From Pseudomonas syringae (GTDB lineage Bacteria; Pseudomonadota; Gammaproteobacteria; Pseudomonadales; Pseudomonadaceae), in the NCBI RefSeq assembly GCF_001698815.1, contig NZ_LGSI01000068.1:434001-498000 (forward strand): 64,000 bases of DNA. The letters are read 5' to 3'. The translations under genes were made by a program, and so were the position numbers. Below are positions 17,343-26,341 of the stretch, piece by piece; positions within the stretch are counted from its first letter, which is position 1; every line of letters begins with the position of its first letter. The notes under the pieces are model-generated. The model was not told the origin of the DNA, did no database searches, and saw only the letters and a list, made by a program, of their open reading frames with translations.

Positions 17343-18130
17343 TCTCAACCAGCGCCTAAGTGTGAGTAATCGCTGGGTGTCACGGCGACTTCTCTGCGTA
17401 ACTGACTTCTTAAAGTCACAACGCGCAATAGCGAAACGAGAGTCGAATGACTTGAACCCGGCAAGCTTCCTGATCAGGAGTTTCAAGGATCTGGCGAATA
17501 AGTCAAAAACGCATGGATTGCATCAACGATCGCGCCCTCGATAGTAGTCGCGGGTACGAGGCGCATTGCGACTGGTCGCCAGGACGTGTCTGCTGACCTT
17601 GGCCTTGTTGTCAGTCGATCCACTCTCCGATGTTTGCGTCATAACTGAAATACCCACTTTTGGCTGGATAGAATCAATAAGCCGAGAGTGTCAGGCGCCA
17701 CGGATTGCATCTGTCATTAGCTAGGGAATTGCTCAGTCTCGCTAAGGTAACGCCGTCAAAAAGCATCGATAAAATGCCAAATTTCTGTTGCCCCATAGAC
17801 GGCGCGCGTTCAAGCGCGCTGGCGTTGAGTGGCAGACATAATCATGGATGAAGGTTTATGCGGCTTGAATCGTCACTCCTGGGGCGCAAAGCCTGGTCTG
17901 GATCTGTTGACGGCTACCAAGCAAATAGTTCAGAAAGCCCAGGCGTGGCACGATGCCGCACATTCATCTATTTGCTTCGAACAATATTGACCACACTTTT
18001 AATGCGCCTTTAAGATCACTCCATGCGTACATGTCGGCCAACCGGCGCGCCGCACGATCCAATCAAGCGATCTGTTTCGCTGATTGTCAATAAGACGCTA
18101 CTTAGGCGTCGAACGTGTGGAGTGACCGTC
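17343..18130. other. Non-coding spacer of about 790 bases
   Basis: No frame in either direction looks like a real protein: candidate frames are short, arginine-rich and lack ribosome sites. A GC-rich inverted repeat (GCGCGC-GTTCAA-GCGCGC region, about 17803-17820) is present. The right end contains the GGAG site of the dioxygenase gene. Confidence 0.5.
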
Positions 18131-19027
18131 ATGCCCGCTGCATCCCTGAGTACTGATTTCAGCCCTGCCCCCTCCCAGGATTTTGATGTCCGCCCCCTGG
18201 CCGCGCCGCTGGGGGCTGAAGTCCTCGGACTGGACCTTGGCCGATCGCTAAACAAGACCGACCTCAAGCGCATCCACCGCGCATGGCTTGACTATGGTCT
18301 GCTGATCTTTCGCGACCAACGGATCACGGCCGAGCAGCAGATTGATTTCAGCCGTCGCTTTGGTCCGTTACAGGTGCACGTGCTTAAGCAGTTCTTGCTA
18401 CCCAACCATCCTGAAGTGTTCATCATTTCCAATATCGTCGAAAATGGCCAGCCCATAGGTCTCGGCGATGCCGGAAAATTCTGGCACTCCGATCTTTCCT
18501 ACGTTGAGCTCCCGAGCCTGGGTGCCATGCTGCTGGCGCAAGAACTTCCGGACGAAGGTGGCGATACGCTGTTCGCCAACCAGCAATCAGCCTACGACAC
18601 CCTTCCTGTCGAGTTGCGCCGGATCATTGATGGCAAACGCGCCGCGCACTCCTATACCGCCCGTTACGCCGACGAAGTATTCAGAGGCATCCGTCGACCC
18701 ACGCTGACGCAATCACAGTTGGCGGAGGTCAAGCCCGTGGTACATCCGGTGGTGCGGACTCATCCGGAAACCGGACGCAAGGGTTTGTTCGTCAATGAAA
18801 ACTTCACCACACACATTCTTGATCTTCCCGAGTCTGAAAGCAGACAGGTCCTTGCCGAGCTGTACGCTCATAGCATTAAGCCCGAACTCATCTACCGCCA
18901 TCAGTGGCAAGCTCATGACATGCTGTTCTGGGATAACCGCGCGCTGATCCACCTGGCAACCGGCTGCCCCAGCCATTTGCGCCGACGCATGCATCGCACG
19001 ACGATTCAGGGTGACGTACCGTTTTGA
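18131..19027 (+). CDS. TauD/TfdA-family Fe(II)/2-oxoglutarate dioxygenase
   Basis: About 298 residues. The iron-binding facial triad is visible as His and Asp in FWHSDLSYVE and the distal His in WDNRALIHLATG; the 2-oxoglutarate-binding Arg lies in RRRMHRTTIQGD. The family hydroxylates taurine, sulfate esters, phenoxyacetates and many other compounds using oxygen and 2-oxoglutarate. The ATG at 18131 has GGAG eight bases upstream; the frame stays open to 18023 but that part does not look like protein. It stands alone, about 5 kb left of the organosulfur cluster, so a sulfur role is possible but not shown. Confidence 0.88.
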   Translation: MPAASLSTDFSPAPSQDFDVRPLAAPLGAEVLGLDLGRSLNKTDLKRIHRAWLDYGLLIFRDQRITAEQQIDFSRRFGPLQVHVLKQFLLPNHPEVFIISNIVENGQPIGLGDAGKFWHSDLSYVELPSLGAMLLAQELPDEGGDTLFANQQSAYDTLPVELRRIIDGKRAAHSYTARYADEVFRGIRRPTLTQSQLAEVKPVVHPVVRTHPETGRKGLFVNENFTTHILDLPESESRQVLAELYAHSIKPELIYRHQWQAHDMLFWDNRALIHLATGCPSHLRRRMHRTTIQGDVPF

Positions 19028-19327
19028 TCCACCCTTGAATGCCAGCCCTCCCCTAGACGATCAGTCTGAACTGCCACTGATGCTGCATGCTGCGTGCAGG
19101 TCTAGAGCGCCAAGGCTTTTGGATCAGGGATTAGCGACGGGGTAGTCACTCCGTCGCTTTCGGCCAACAGCGGGCGCTCTGTTCAGGGCGTCTCATCGAT
19201 TGCGCTGATGATTACTATCGAAAGGCTCGCCTGTCTGGTTGCCAAAACTGACTCCTATAATCGCCTCCAGTTTCTCCCCGCCCCCACGCCTGCCTGCAGG
19301 CGACATTCCCCCCTGGAACCCAGCCCC
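19028..19327. other. 300-base spacer
   Basis: No gene was recognised. The MFS frame that follows is open back to 19208, but this leader is proline-rich, lacks a membrane character and lies before a better start at 19328. Confidence 0.4.
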
Positions 19328-20554
19328 ATGCCAAGCGCCAGCCCGGCCCCTCGCGGTCTACCCGAACATAATCAGCAGAGTGTCAAACAGCAGTGGCTGG
19401 CAATTCTTTCGGTCGCAGTGGGTGCCTTCGCGTTGGTCACCAGTGAGTTTCTCCCGGTGGGCGTACTCAACGATGTCGCCAGCGACCTCGGCATCAGTGC
19501 AGGCCACGCCGGTCTGATGGTTACCCTGCCCGGCATAACGGCCGCCCTCGCCGCGCCCTTGCTGTCTGTGGGCATTGGCGCCTTGGACCGTCGCTATCTG
19601 CTTATCGGCCTGACGCTGATAATGATCATCGCCAACTCGGTCGTGGCCTACGCCAGCGACTTCAGCCTACTGCTGTTCGGCCGCGTACTACTGGGCATCA
19701 GTATCGGCGGTTTCTGGGCTACTGCCATTGCCCTCAGCGGCCGCCTGGCCCCCAAGGGAGTGGGCGTCGCCCAGGCCACCTCGATCATCATGGTCGGTGT
19801 GACCTTGGCCACCGTGCTGGGCGTGCCCGTAGGCACCTGGCTGAGTGGCCTGATGGGCTGGCGCATGACCTTCCTGGTAACCGCGCTAGTGGGCATACCG
19901 GTGCTACTGGCGCAGATCTTCCTGCTACCGCGGCTCAATCCGGACAAGGCCATTCGCATTAGTGACCTGCCGGCCTTGTTTATCAATCCACAATCTCGGG
20001 TTGGATTGATCGCTGTATTGCTGATTGGCCTGGCGCACTTTGCCGCGTACACCTATGTCGCACCCTTTTTCAAACAAAGTGCCGGCTTCGATGGGCCAAC
20101 TATTGGCTCTCTGCTGTTGCTCTATGGCGCGGCCGGGGTAATGGGTAATATTTTTGCCGGTTTCGCCGCCAACCGTAGCGTGCGTCATACCCTGTTGCTG
20201 GTCGCACTGATGATCGGTATCAGCACCGCCCTGTTCCCCTACTTCGCCACCGGCATGACCGGCGCAGCGATGCTGATCGCGCTCTGGGGCTTCGCCTTCG
20301 GCGCGTTCCCGGCCTGCGCCAGTATTTGGATGTTTGTCGTCGCGCCCCAAGACGTCGAGCGCGGCATGCCTCTATTCGTCGCCTTGTTCCAGGTGATTAT
20401 TGCGTTGGGCTCGTTCTTCGGCGGACAGATCGTCGACCAACTGGGCAGCTCGGTGCTGTTGAGTCTTGCCACGGCGCTGGTGGGCTGCGGGTTTGTTACG
20501 GTACTTGTGCTGGGGCGTAACGTCACTAATAACCTGGCGGCCCAACCCTGCTAA
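19328..20554 (+). CDS. MFS transporter, DHA1-type drug/sugar efflux family
   Basis: About 408 residues with 12 predicted membrane helices. The first loop motif after helix 1 reads FLPVGVLNDVASDLGIS, and the helix 4-5 region RVLLGISIGGFWATAIALSGRL is typical of arabinose/nucleoside-type efflux permeases. A proton-driven exporter in the inner membrane, cargo unknown. It is monocistronic, followed by a 43-base inverted repeat structure. Confidence 0.88.
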   Translation: MPSASPAPRGLPEHNQQSVKQQWLAILSVAVGAFALVTSEFLPVGVLNDVASDLGISAGHAGLMVTLPGITAALAAPLLSVGIGALDRRYLLIGLTLIMIIANSVVAYASDFSLLLFGRVLLGISIGGFWATAIALSGRLAPKGVGVAQATSIIMVGVTLATVLGVPVGTWLSGLMGWRMTFLVTALVGIPVLLAQIFLLPRLNPDKAIRISDLPALFINPQSRVGLIAVLLIGLAHFAAYTYVAPFFKQSAGFDGPTIGSLLLLYGAAGVMGNIFAGFAANRSVRHTLLLVALMIGISTALFPYFATGMTGAAMLIALWGFAFGAFPACASIWMFVVAPQDVERGMPLFVALFQVIIALGSFFGGQIVDQLGSSVLLSLATALVGCGFVTVLVLGRNVTNNLAAQPC

Positions 20555-20702
20555 CCAGACCGAGGTAAATAGCTAAGATTAATTTGGGGCATTCCTGAGT
20601 TTTCCAAAGTAGCTTTTACACAGGGAGGATTAATCAGGGCCTGACCTGCATACATGGATATAGGACAGGTAGCGGCGCTATGCGCTGAAATCAGACGCAC
20701 GA

Positions 20703-20745
20703 ATGCCGCAACCTTTTGAGATTACCTGCTTCTCGGTTGCGGCAT
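20703..20745. repeat. Long inverted repeat, perfect 11-bp arms
   Basis: ATGCCGCAACC at 20703-20713 is matched exactly by GGTTGCGGCAT at 20735-20745, with a 21-base loop. There is no T tract on either side. It lies between convergent genes (MFS and the binding protein) and could be a transcription-end or RNA-processing structure. Confidence 0.6.
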
Positions 20746-20818
20746 CTAAGGGCAAGTTATCGGGCACGAAAGGGCCAGAAATAACGCCTGCGATGACATC
20801 CAGATCGCTCGCCGGGGT

Positions 20819-21616
20819 TTATTTCGGAACGTTAACGTCGGCCTGCCCGGTTTCATCCAGTGCCTTGCGCACCAGGCCATTGCCCTTCTGCCGTTTCACA
20901 AAATCTTTGATGTATTCAGCACCTGCCGAGTGCTGCCGCGGCACGGCCATGGCCTGGCGAATGGATGTGAATTGCCCCTCGATAACCCGATAACCCGCAT
21001 GGGTCGCGGCGAATTTCTCCAAAGGCTGGCGCACACCGGCCGCGGCATCCAACCCCAGGTCCAAGAAGAGCTTGACTGCACCGGCCGAAGTTTCAGCCCG
21101 ATGCAACTCGGCGTGCTTCAACGTCCTGGACAGATAGAGATCGTATGCCGCGCCTTTACCTACAGCGAGCTTCAAGCCAGCACTGTCCAGATCCTCAACC
21201 CTGGTGAACTTTGAATCAGCCCGCACCAGATAGGTCCCTTCAATGGCGACATACGGATCACTGAAGGCGACCTGCGCAGCACGAACGGGCTCAATAGCCA
21301 TGAACGCAACGTTCCAGCTGCCTTGATCAAGCGCTGCAAAGACTTTCCCGGCAGCGTCGAAAATCACCATCTCCAGCGGGACGTCCAACTCTTTCGACAA
21401 GGCCTTGGCAAGCTGGACCGAGACGCCTTGGGGGCTGCCATCGGCGGCTTGTTGCGCAAGCACGGGATTGCCGAAATTGATTGCTGCACGAAGGGTTCCA
21501 TTGGGTGCAAGATCAGCCAATACGGCCGGGGATACTGCGCTCATTATTTTCTCCGAATCCAGAGCCTGAACAGGCATTGAAAGGGCTATCGCCGCAATCG
21601 CGGGGACAGCGGACAT
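20819..21616 (-). CDS. ABC-type amino acid/polar compound binding protein (SBP_bac_3 type)
   Basis: A 265-residue protein with the extracellular solute-binding fold: LRAAINFGNPVLAQ, VSVQLAKALSKELDV, FAALDQGSWNVAFMAIEP, FSDPYVAIEGTYLV and LAVGKGAAYDLYL in order. A hydrophobic leader ending at VQA-LDS suggests export, but it has no positive charge at the start (MSAVPAIAAIA), so the true 5' end may be lost or misjudged. No permease or ATPase gene is nearby, so it is either an orphan or a sensory binding protein. Confidence 0.78.
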   Translation of the reverse strand: MSAVPAIAAIALSMPVQALDSEKIMSAVSPAVLADLAPNGTLRAAINFGNPVLAQQAADGSPQGVSVQLAKALSKELDVPLEMVIFDAAGKVFAALDQGSWNVAFMAIEPVRAAQVAFSDPYVAIEGTYLVRADSKFTRVEDLDSAGLKLAVGKGAAYDLYLSRTLKHAELHRAETSAGAVKLFLDLGLDAAAGVRQPLEKFAATHAGYRVIEGQFTSIRQAMAVPRQHSAGAEYIKDFVKRQKGNGLVRKALDETGQADVNVPK

Positions 21617-21841
21617 ATAGCAGCTGCTGTAACGCGACGGGTAAAAATATGACTGTTCCTGATGGGACGTTATTAGCGCTTGCTGACCGGCAACAGCGAT
21701 CGCGTCCGCTGACTCTTTATTGATTACCCGTAGGAATAGGGTCCTCAGGAAGCCGCCATCAACAATACGCTAGGGAACAGCAATCCAGCTGTCCATACAG
21801 TTAGGCCTGACGGACGAATAAGTGTCTGCTGCTTGCTGCAC

Positions 21842-23140
21842 TTAGCCATTCGGTTTATGGAAGCGGTACTGACCTTTCCCGAGATGCTTGGCTTCGTACA
21901 TCGCTGAATCTGCAGCACGCATTATGTCTTCGACGCTGCTTCCGCTTTCAGGGAGGCAAGCAATCCTTATGCTTGCCCCCAATGGAAAACTATCCTGATC
22001 AGCGGCCACCTGCTGCACCAACTTCTCAGCCACCGCGGTGGCATCATTTCGCCCTTGAACACCTTCAATGATCACCGTGAACTCATCACCGCCAATCCTC
22101 GCCAATCGGTCGTAGGGTCTTAAACAAGCCTGTAATTGAGCGCTGACCCAACGCAGAGCCTCATCCCCACGATCATGGCCGAACTTGTCGTTGATCTGTT
22201 TGAAGCCATCGAGATCAAGAAACAGAAGTGCGCTCAAGCGCCCGGTACGCTGATTGCGCGAGATTGCGGCCTCTAGCGCCTGTGTGAATCCACGGCGGTT
22301 GAGCAGACCAGTAAGCGTATCAGTGATCGTCATGTCTTCGAGTTTGCGGTACAGCTCGCGCGCCGCTGACATGTCCAGCGCCACTATAGTCATGGCTTGC
22401 TGACAGTTAGGCAGTGCCGCGCATGACAACGCAACAGGGACAGTTTGCCCATCCCGGCTGCGCAAGCTGGCATCATGCAAACGAAGACTTTCGCCCCGCT
22501 GCAGATGATCCAGCCACAGCGAGGTTTGCCAACTATCTTCACGGGGCGTATCAATCCAAGTGATCAATTCCGTCCCCTGCAGCTCGCCTCCCGAGCAACC
22601 CAGCATGCGAGTGATCGCAGGATTGGCGTAATCGATGCGACCGTCGCCGCCGACCACCAGAATTCCTTCGGCGATATTGTCCAGAATTGAAGCATTGAAA
22701 GAACGCTCGCGTTCCAGTTGCTCGCTCGTGCGCAACAGGCCACGCCGATAATGATCATGCTCCAGAAGCACCCGTGCCTTGTGTAGCAGCATGGCGGGGT
22801 GTACAGGCTTGGTCATGAAGTCCACCGCGCCGGCAGAATATCCTTGATCCAGCACAGCGTCGGTCTGACGCATTCCAGAGATGAAGATGATCGGGGTGAA
22901 ATGGGTTTGTGAATTTTCACGCATCCGTCGGGCGACTTCAAAGCCATCCATTCCTGGCATCTGGACATCCAACAGCACCAAGCCAAATTGCCCCGTGGTC
23001 ATGCATTCCAGAGCCTTGGCACCGGAGTCTACGCAACGAACCGTTCTACCGAGCTCCTCCAGCAATTCCTGCATTTCAGCCAGGTTTTCCTCTTGGTCAT
23101 CCACTATAAGGATTTCCAATACCTCGTCTTGCACTTGCAA
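21842..23140 (-). CDS. Response regulator with PAS and GGDEF domains (diguanylate cyclase)
   Basis: 432 residues. A receiver domain covers about residues 8-125 with the phosphoacceptor Asp58 in LLDVQMPGMDG and the lysine in FMTKP. A PAS domain follows at about 145-265 (SILDNIAEGILVVGGDGRID), then a GGDEF domain to the end with intact RIGGDEFTVI. The inhibitory RxxD site is present as RPYD five residues before GGDEF. It should make cyclic di-GMP when phosphorylated. No kinase gene adjoins it. Confidence 0.93.
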   Translation of the reverse strand: MQVQDEVLEILIVDDQEENLAEMQELLEELGRTVRCVDSGAKALECMTTGQFGLVLLDVQMPGMDGFEVARRMRENSQTHFTPIIFISGMRQTDAVLDQGYSAGAVDFMTKPVHPAMLLHKARVLLEHDHYRRGLLRTSEQLERERSFNASILDNIAEGILVVGGDGRIDYANPAITRMLGCSGGELQGTELITWIDTPREDSWQTSLWLDHLQRGESLRLHDASLRSRDGQTVPVALSCAALPNCQQAMTIVALDMSAARELYRKLEDMTITDTLTGLLNRRGFTQALEAAISRNQRTGRLSALLFLDLDGFKQINDKFGHDRGDEALRWVSAQLQACLRPYDRLARIGGDEFTVIIEGVQGRNDATAVAEKLVQQVAADQDSFPLGASIRIACLPESGSSVEDIMRAADSAMYEAKHLGKGQYRFHKPNG

Positions 23141-23283
23141 CGCTCACCTCCACGCCTGTAACACTCACGGCCCATCAAACTATTCGCCAGACCAAATTGC
23201 GCGAGGTACTGCAATCCAAGTGCTGAGCATGTCTTCTTAATTGAAGTTCACTTATGGCTGTTTGAAAATGCAGCCATAAAAAA

Positions 23284-23300
23284 ACCCGCTCAGGGCGGGT
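23284..23300 (-). terminator. Intrinsic terminator reading leftward
   Basis: ACCCGC-TCAGG-GCGGGT forms a 6-bp perfect stem; on the minus strand it is followed by seven T residues. It would stop a leftward transcript coming from the 23.3-23.5 kb region before it enters the diguanylate cyclase gene. Confidence 0.75.
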
Positions 23301-23311
23301 CGTTTCTTTCA

Positions 23312-23512
23312 TCAATACCATTCCAACATCCTGTCGGAGCCATCCAGGCAATGGTGACCATCCTTGACCTCCAGGTCGCTTCCTACGTCCCGGTTGATGC
23401 CTCTAGATTGCGCTTGAACCATCAAGTCGTATAGGGCGGATACACTCGATTGCGTGTAAGCCTTTCGCCATACGCGGCCTTGTATGCAAGGTAACGAAGT
23501 ATGGCTAGTCAA
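23312..23512 (-). CDS. Possible small hypothetical protein
   Basis: An open frame of up to 66 codons that ends LEVKDGHHCLDGSDRMLEWY only 12 bases before a good terminator, which is the main support for it being expressed. Only a TTG is available as start, with no ribosome site, so the real start is uncertain. Not recognised as any known family. Confidence 0.3.
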   Translation of the reverse strand: MTSHTSLPCIQGRVWRKAYTQSSVSALYDLMVQAQSRGINRDVGSDLEVKDGHHCLDGSDRMLEWY

Positions 23513-23622
23513 GGCCGAATCGTCTGCTTGCCGTCGAGCCCACGGAACGGCGTTACTGCTACCTGGTCATCAGATAAGCCCAACGAGATCAAGCACGCTA
23601 TTGGGACCAACCACTGACTCGC

Positions 23623-23637
23623 CAGCAACTGTTGCTG
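23623..23637. promoter_or_regulatory. Candidate upstream activator site (palindrome)
   Basis: CAGCAAC-T-GTTGCTG is a perfect 7-1-7 palindrome about 93 bases before the -24 element of the msuD promoter. The position suits a sigma-54 activator such as SfnR; binding is inferred. Confidence 0.45.
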
Positions 23638-23667
23638 CAGACACACTTATTCAACATTCCGCTAATT

Positions 23668-23690
23668 AAACAACAGCCCGTTTGTTGTTT
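23668..23690. promoter_or_regulatory. Candidate upstream activator site (8-7-8 inverted repeat)
   Basis: AAACAACA at 23668-23675 and TGTTGTTT at 23683-23690 form a perfect inverted repeat about 40 bases before the -24 element of msuD. It is a second candidate SfnR site. Confidence 0.45.
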
Positions 23691-23729
23691 GTCCTGCCTC
23701 CGATCCGCCAAACAGGCGGATAACCGAAG

Positions 23730-23745
23730 TGGTACATCTCTTGCT
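23730..23745 (+). promoter_or_regulatory. Sigma-54 promoter for msuD-msuC-sfnR
   Basis: TGGTAC-N5-TTGCT matches the -24/-12 consensus TGGYAC-N5-TTGCW completely. It lies about 120 bases upstream of the msuD start, in an operon that itself encodes a sigma-54 activator. Confidence 0.8.
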
Positions 23746-23863
23746 CTGTTGCTGGTCTCGTATTTCAGGATCGGTGATGCACGCCAAGCGGTTTATTACG
23801 GCATGCGTTGTATTCCAGAAATGCATTTTCCAACCTGCGCTTTCAAAGCTTGAAGGATTTGTC

Positions 23864-25000
23864 ATGGATGTTTTCTGGTTTCTTCCAACCCACGGCGACG
23901 GCCACTACCTAGGCACCACCAAAGGCGCGCGACCGGTCACGTTGAATTACCTGAAACAGGTGGCCCAGGCCGCTGACGACCTCGGTTACCACGGCGTCTT
24001 GATTCCCACCGGGCGTTCCTGCGAAGACTCATGGGTGATCGCGTCGGCACTGGTGCCGCTGACCGAACGCCTGAAATACCTGGTGGCGATCCGTCCGGGC
24101 ATCATTTCCCCAACGGTGTCGGCGCGCATGGCAGCGACCCTGGATCGCTTGTCGGGCGGACGCCTGTTGATCAATGTCGTGACCGGCGGCGACCCGGACG
24201 AAAACCGTGGCGACGGCAGCTTCCTCGATCACAGCGAGCGCTACGAAGTCACTGACGAGTTTCTGCAAATCTGGCGTCGGGTGCTGCAAGGCGAAGCCGT
24301 GGATTTCGAAGGCAAGCACTTGCGTGTACAGAACGCCAAGGCGCTGTATCCGCCGATCCAGAAACCCTACCCGCCGTTGTATTTCGGCGGATCTTCCGAA
24401 GCCGCCCACGATCTGGCCGCCGAGCAAGTGGACGTTTACCTGACCTGGGGCGAACCGCCTGCTGCGGTTGCGGAAAAACTTGCCGATGTCCGTGAGCGGG
24501 CAGCGCGCAAGGGTCGCACCGTGAAGTTCGGCATTCGCCTGCACGTGATCGTACGGGAAACCAGCGCAGAAGCCTGGCAAGCCGCCAGCAAACTGATCGA
24601 ACACATCAGCGACGAAACCATCACCGCCGCGCAGAAGTCCTTTTCGCGCTTTGATTCCGAGGGCCAACGGCGTATGGCGGCCTTGCACGACGGCCGTCGT
24701 GACAACCTGGAAATCGCCCCCAACCTGTGGGCTGGCGTCGGCCTGGTGCGTGGCGGTGCCGGCACGGCGTTGGTGGGCAACCCTCAGGAAGTCGCTGAGC
24801 GCATCAAGGAATACGCCGACCTGGGCATCGAGAGTTTCATCTTCTCCGGTTACCCGCATCTGGAAGAAGCCTATCGCTTCGCCGAACTGGTCTTCCCGCT
24901 GCTACCGGAACCGTATCGCAGCCTGGCCGGACGCGGCATCACTAACCTGACCGGACCGTTCGGCGAAATGATCGCCAACGATCTGCCGCCGCAGAAGTAG
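23864..25000 (+). CDS. msuD: FMNH2-dependent alkanesulfonate monooxygenase, probable methanesulfonate sulfonatase
   Basis: 378 residues, closely resembling SsuD/MsuD flavin monooxygenases (bacterial luciferase fold): MDVFWFLPTHGDGHYLG, GVLIPTGRSCEDSW, RPGIISPTVSARMAATLDRL, GGSSEAAHDLAAEQVDVYLT and ESFIFSGYPHLEEAYRFAEL. It splits an alkanesulfonate to aldehyde and sulfite with reduced FMN and oxygen. The choice of MsuD over SsuD rests on its linkage to msuC and sfnR. AAGGA precedes the ATG at 23864; the frame is open further upstream but runs into the sigma-54 promoter. A flavin reductase (msuE), usually adjacent, is absent. Confidence 0.88.
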   Translation: MDVFWFLPTHGDGHYLGTTKGARPVTLNYLKQVAQAADDLGYHGVLIPTGRSCEDSWVIASALVPLTERLKYLVAIRPGIISPTVSARMAATLDRLSGGRLLINVVTGGDPDENRGDGSFLDHSERYEVTDEFLQIWRRVLQGEAVDFEGKHLRVQNAKALYPPIQKPYPPLYFGGSSEAAHDLAAEQVDVYLTWGEPPAAVAEKLADVRERAARKGRTVKFGIRLHVIVRETSAEAWQAASKLIEHISDETITAAQKSFSRFDSEGQRRMAALHDGRRDNLEIAPNLWAGVGLVRGGAGTALVGNPQEVAERIKEYADLGIESFIFSGYPHLEEAYRFAELVFPLLPEPYRSLAGRGITNLTGPFGEMIANDLPPQK

Positions 25001-25034
25001 AACCCGAGACACGCTCACCCGCCGGCGCTGACAA

Positions 25035-25065
25035 AGGCTGCGATTGAACAATGACATCGCAGCCT
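25035..25065. other. Hairpin between msuD and msuC
   Basis: AGGCTGCGAT and ATCGCAGCCT form a perfect 10-bp stem with an 11-base loop. No T tract follows, so it may act in RNA processing or stability within the operon rather than as a full terminator. Confidence 0.55.
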
Positions 25066-25142
25066 GTGTACCCATGCGCGTCGGCAGACCCCAGGCCTGA
25101 CGTGAAGACCAACCGTCCGGCGCTGCAACTTCGAGGTTATCC

Positions 25143-26330
25143 ATGACTGCAACACTGCAAAACACCCTTATATCGCCCCTGGAAACTGCACGACAACTGG
25201 CGATCGAATTCGCCCGCACGGCGGTGGAACGTGATCATCAGGGCGGCACCCCCGTTGCTGAGCGTAATGCCTTGCGCCAAAGCGGTCTTTTGTCCTTGAG
25301 CATCCCGCGTCAATTTGGCGGTCAGGGTGCGACCTGGCGTGAAACGTTCGAAGTGGTACGCGAGTTCGCCAGAGTCGACAGCTCGTTGGCCCACGTTCTG
25401 GGGTTCCATCACTTGATGCTGGCCACGGTTCGTTTGTTCGGCAAGCCCGAGCAGTGGCAACCGTGGTTCGAACTCACTGCACGAAAAAACTGGTTCTGGG
25501 GCAATGCGCTGAACCCGCTTGATACCCGCACCGTGGTCAAGAACCTGGGCGGCTGGCGTGAGTTTTCCGGCAAGAAAAGCTTCTGCTCCGGCGCCAACAA
25601 TTCAGAGATGCTTATCGCCTCAGCAGTAGACCCGCAAGCCGGCGGCAAGCTGCTGATCGCCGCGCTGCCCAGCGCACGCTCGGGGATTACCCTGCATAAC
25701 GACTGGGAGAACATGGGCCAGCGTCAGACCGACAGCGGCAGCGCGACGTTTGAGCGGGTCCGGGTCGAGGAATCGGAACTGCTGCTCGATCCGGGTCCGT
25801 TGAGCACACCGTTTGCCTGCCTCAGACCGCTGATTGCCCAACTGCACTTCGCCAATATCTTTCTGGGAATCGCAGAAGGCGCCTTCGAAGAAGCGCGTAA
25901 ATACACCTTGGAAGAGAGCCGACCCTGGTTCAAATCCAACGCATCGAAGAGCAGCGAAGATCCGTACGTGCTCAACCACTTCGGTGATTTCTGGGTAGGT
26001 CTTGAAAGCACCCGAGCCCTGTTCGAACGGGCTGTCGACAACCTGGACGCCGCCTGGGCCAAAGGTTCGCAACTGAGCGTGACTGAACGGGGCAAACTGG
26101 CAATAGATATCGCTACGGTAAAGGTTGCAGCCAGCCGTAACGGCCTGGAAATCTGCAACAAGGTCTTCGAGGTTACCGGTGCCCGCTCCACCCATGCGTC
26201 CGTGGGTCTGGATCGCCACTGGCGCAATCTGCGCACCCAGAGCCTGCACGACTCGCTGGACTACAAACTCAATGAATTGGGCAATTGGGCATTGAATCAA
26301 GCCCTCCCCGAACCGACTTTCTATTCGTAG
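25143..26330 (+). CDS. msuC: Acyl-CoA dehydrogenase-fold flavin monooxygenase, probable methanesulfinate monooxygenase
   Basis: 395 residues of the DszC/MsuC/SfnC group, which has the acyl-CoA dehydrogenase fold but uses reduced FMN and oxygen. Landmarks are SIPRQFGGQGATWRETFEV, DSSLAHVLGFHHLML, WREFSGKKSFCSGANNS and ending RHWRNLRTQSLHDSLDYK, typical of the group. MsuC turns methanesulfinate, the product of SfnG, into methanesulfonate, the substrate of MsuD. It lies between msuD and sfnR, the order found in other pseudomonads. SfnC is an alternative name for the same kind of protein. Confidence 0.82.
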   Translation: MTATLQNTLISPLETARQLAIEFARTAVERDHQGGTPVAERNALRQSGLLSLSIPRQFGGQGATWRETFEVVREFARVDSSLAHVLGFHHLMLATVRLFGKPEQWQPWFELTARKNWFWGNALNPLDTRTVVKNLGGWREFSGKKSFCSGANNSEMLIASAVDPQAGGKLLIAALPSARSGITLHNDWENMGQRQTDSGSATFERVRVEESELLLDPGPLSTPFACLRPLIAQLHFANIFLGIAEGAFEEARKYTLEESRPWFKSNASKSSEDPYVLNHFGDFWVGLESTRALFERAVDNLDAAWAKGSQLSVTERGKLAIDIATVKVAASRNGLEICNKVFEVTGARSTHASVGLDRHWRNLRTQSLHDSLDYKLNELGNWALNQALPEPTFYS

Positions 26331-26341
26331 GGAAAACCTCC

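Noticed and set aside
17435..17460. Minus-strand segment resembling a tRNA T-arm (GGGTTCAAGTC)
   Set aside because: No matching acceptor, D or anticodon stems could be formed around it.
17335..17544. Frame of 69 codons after the XRE gene
   Set aside because: No ribosome site, arginine-rich composition and no family resemblance; treated as spacer.
23729..23863. Upstream extension of the msuD frame
   Set aside because: The extension overlaps the sigma-54 promoter and is not protein-like; the ATG at 23864 with AAGGA fits the family N-terminus.
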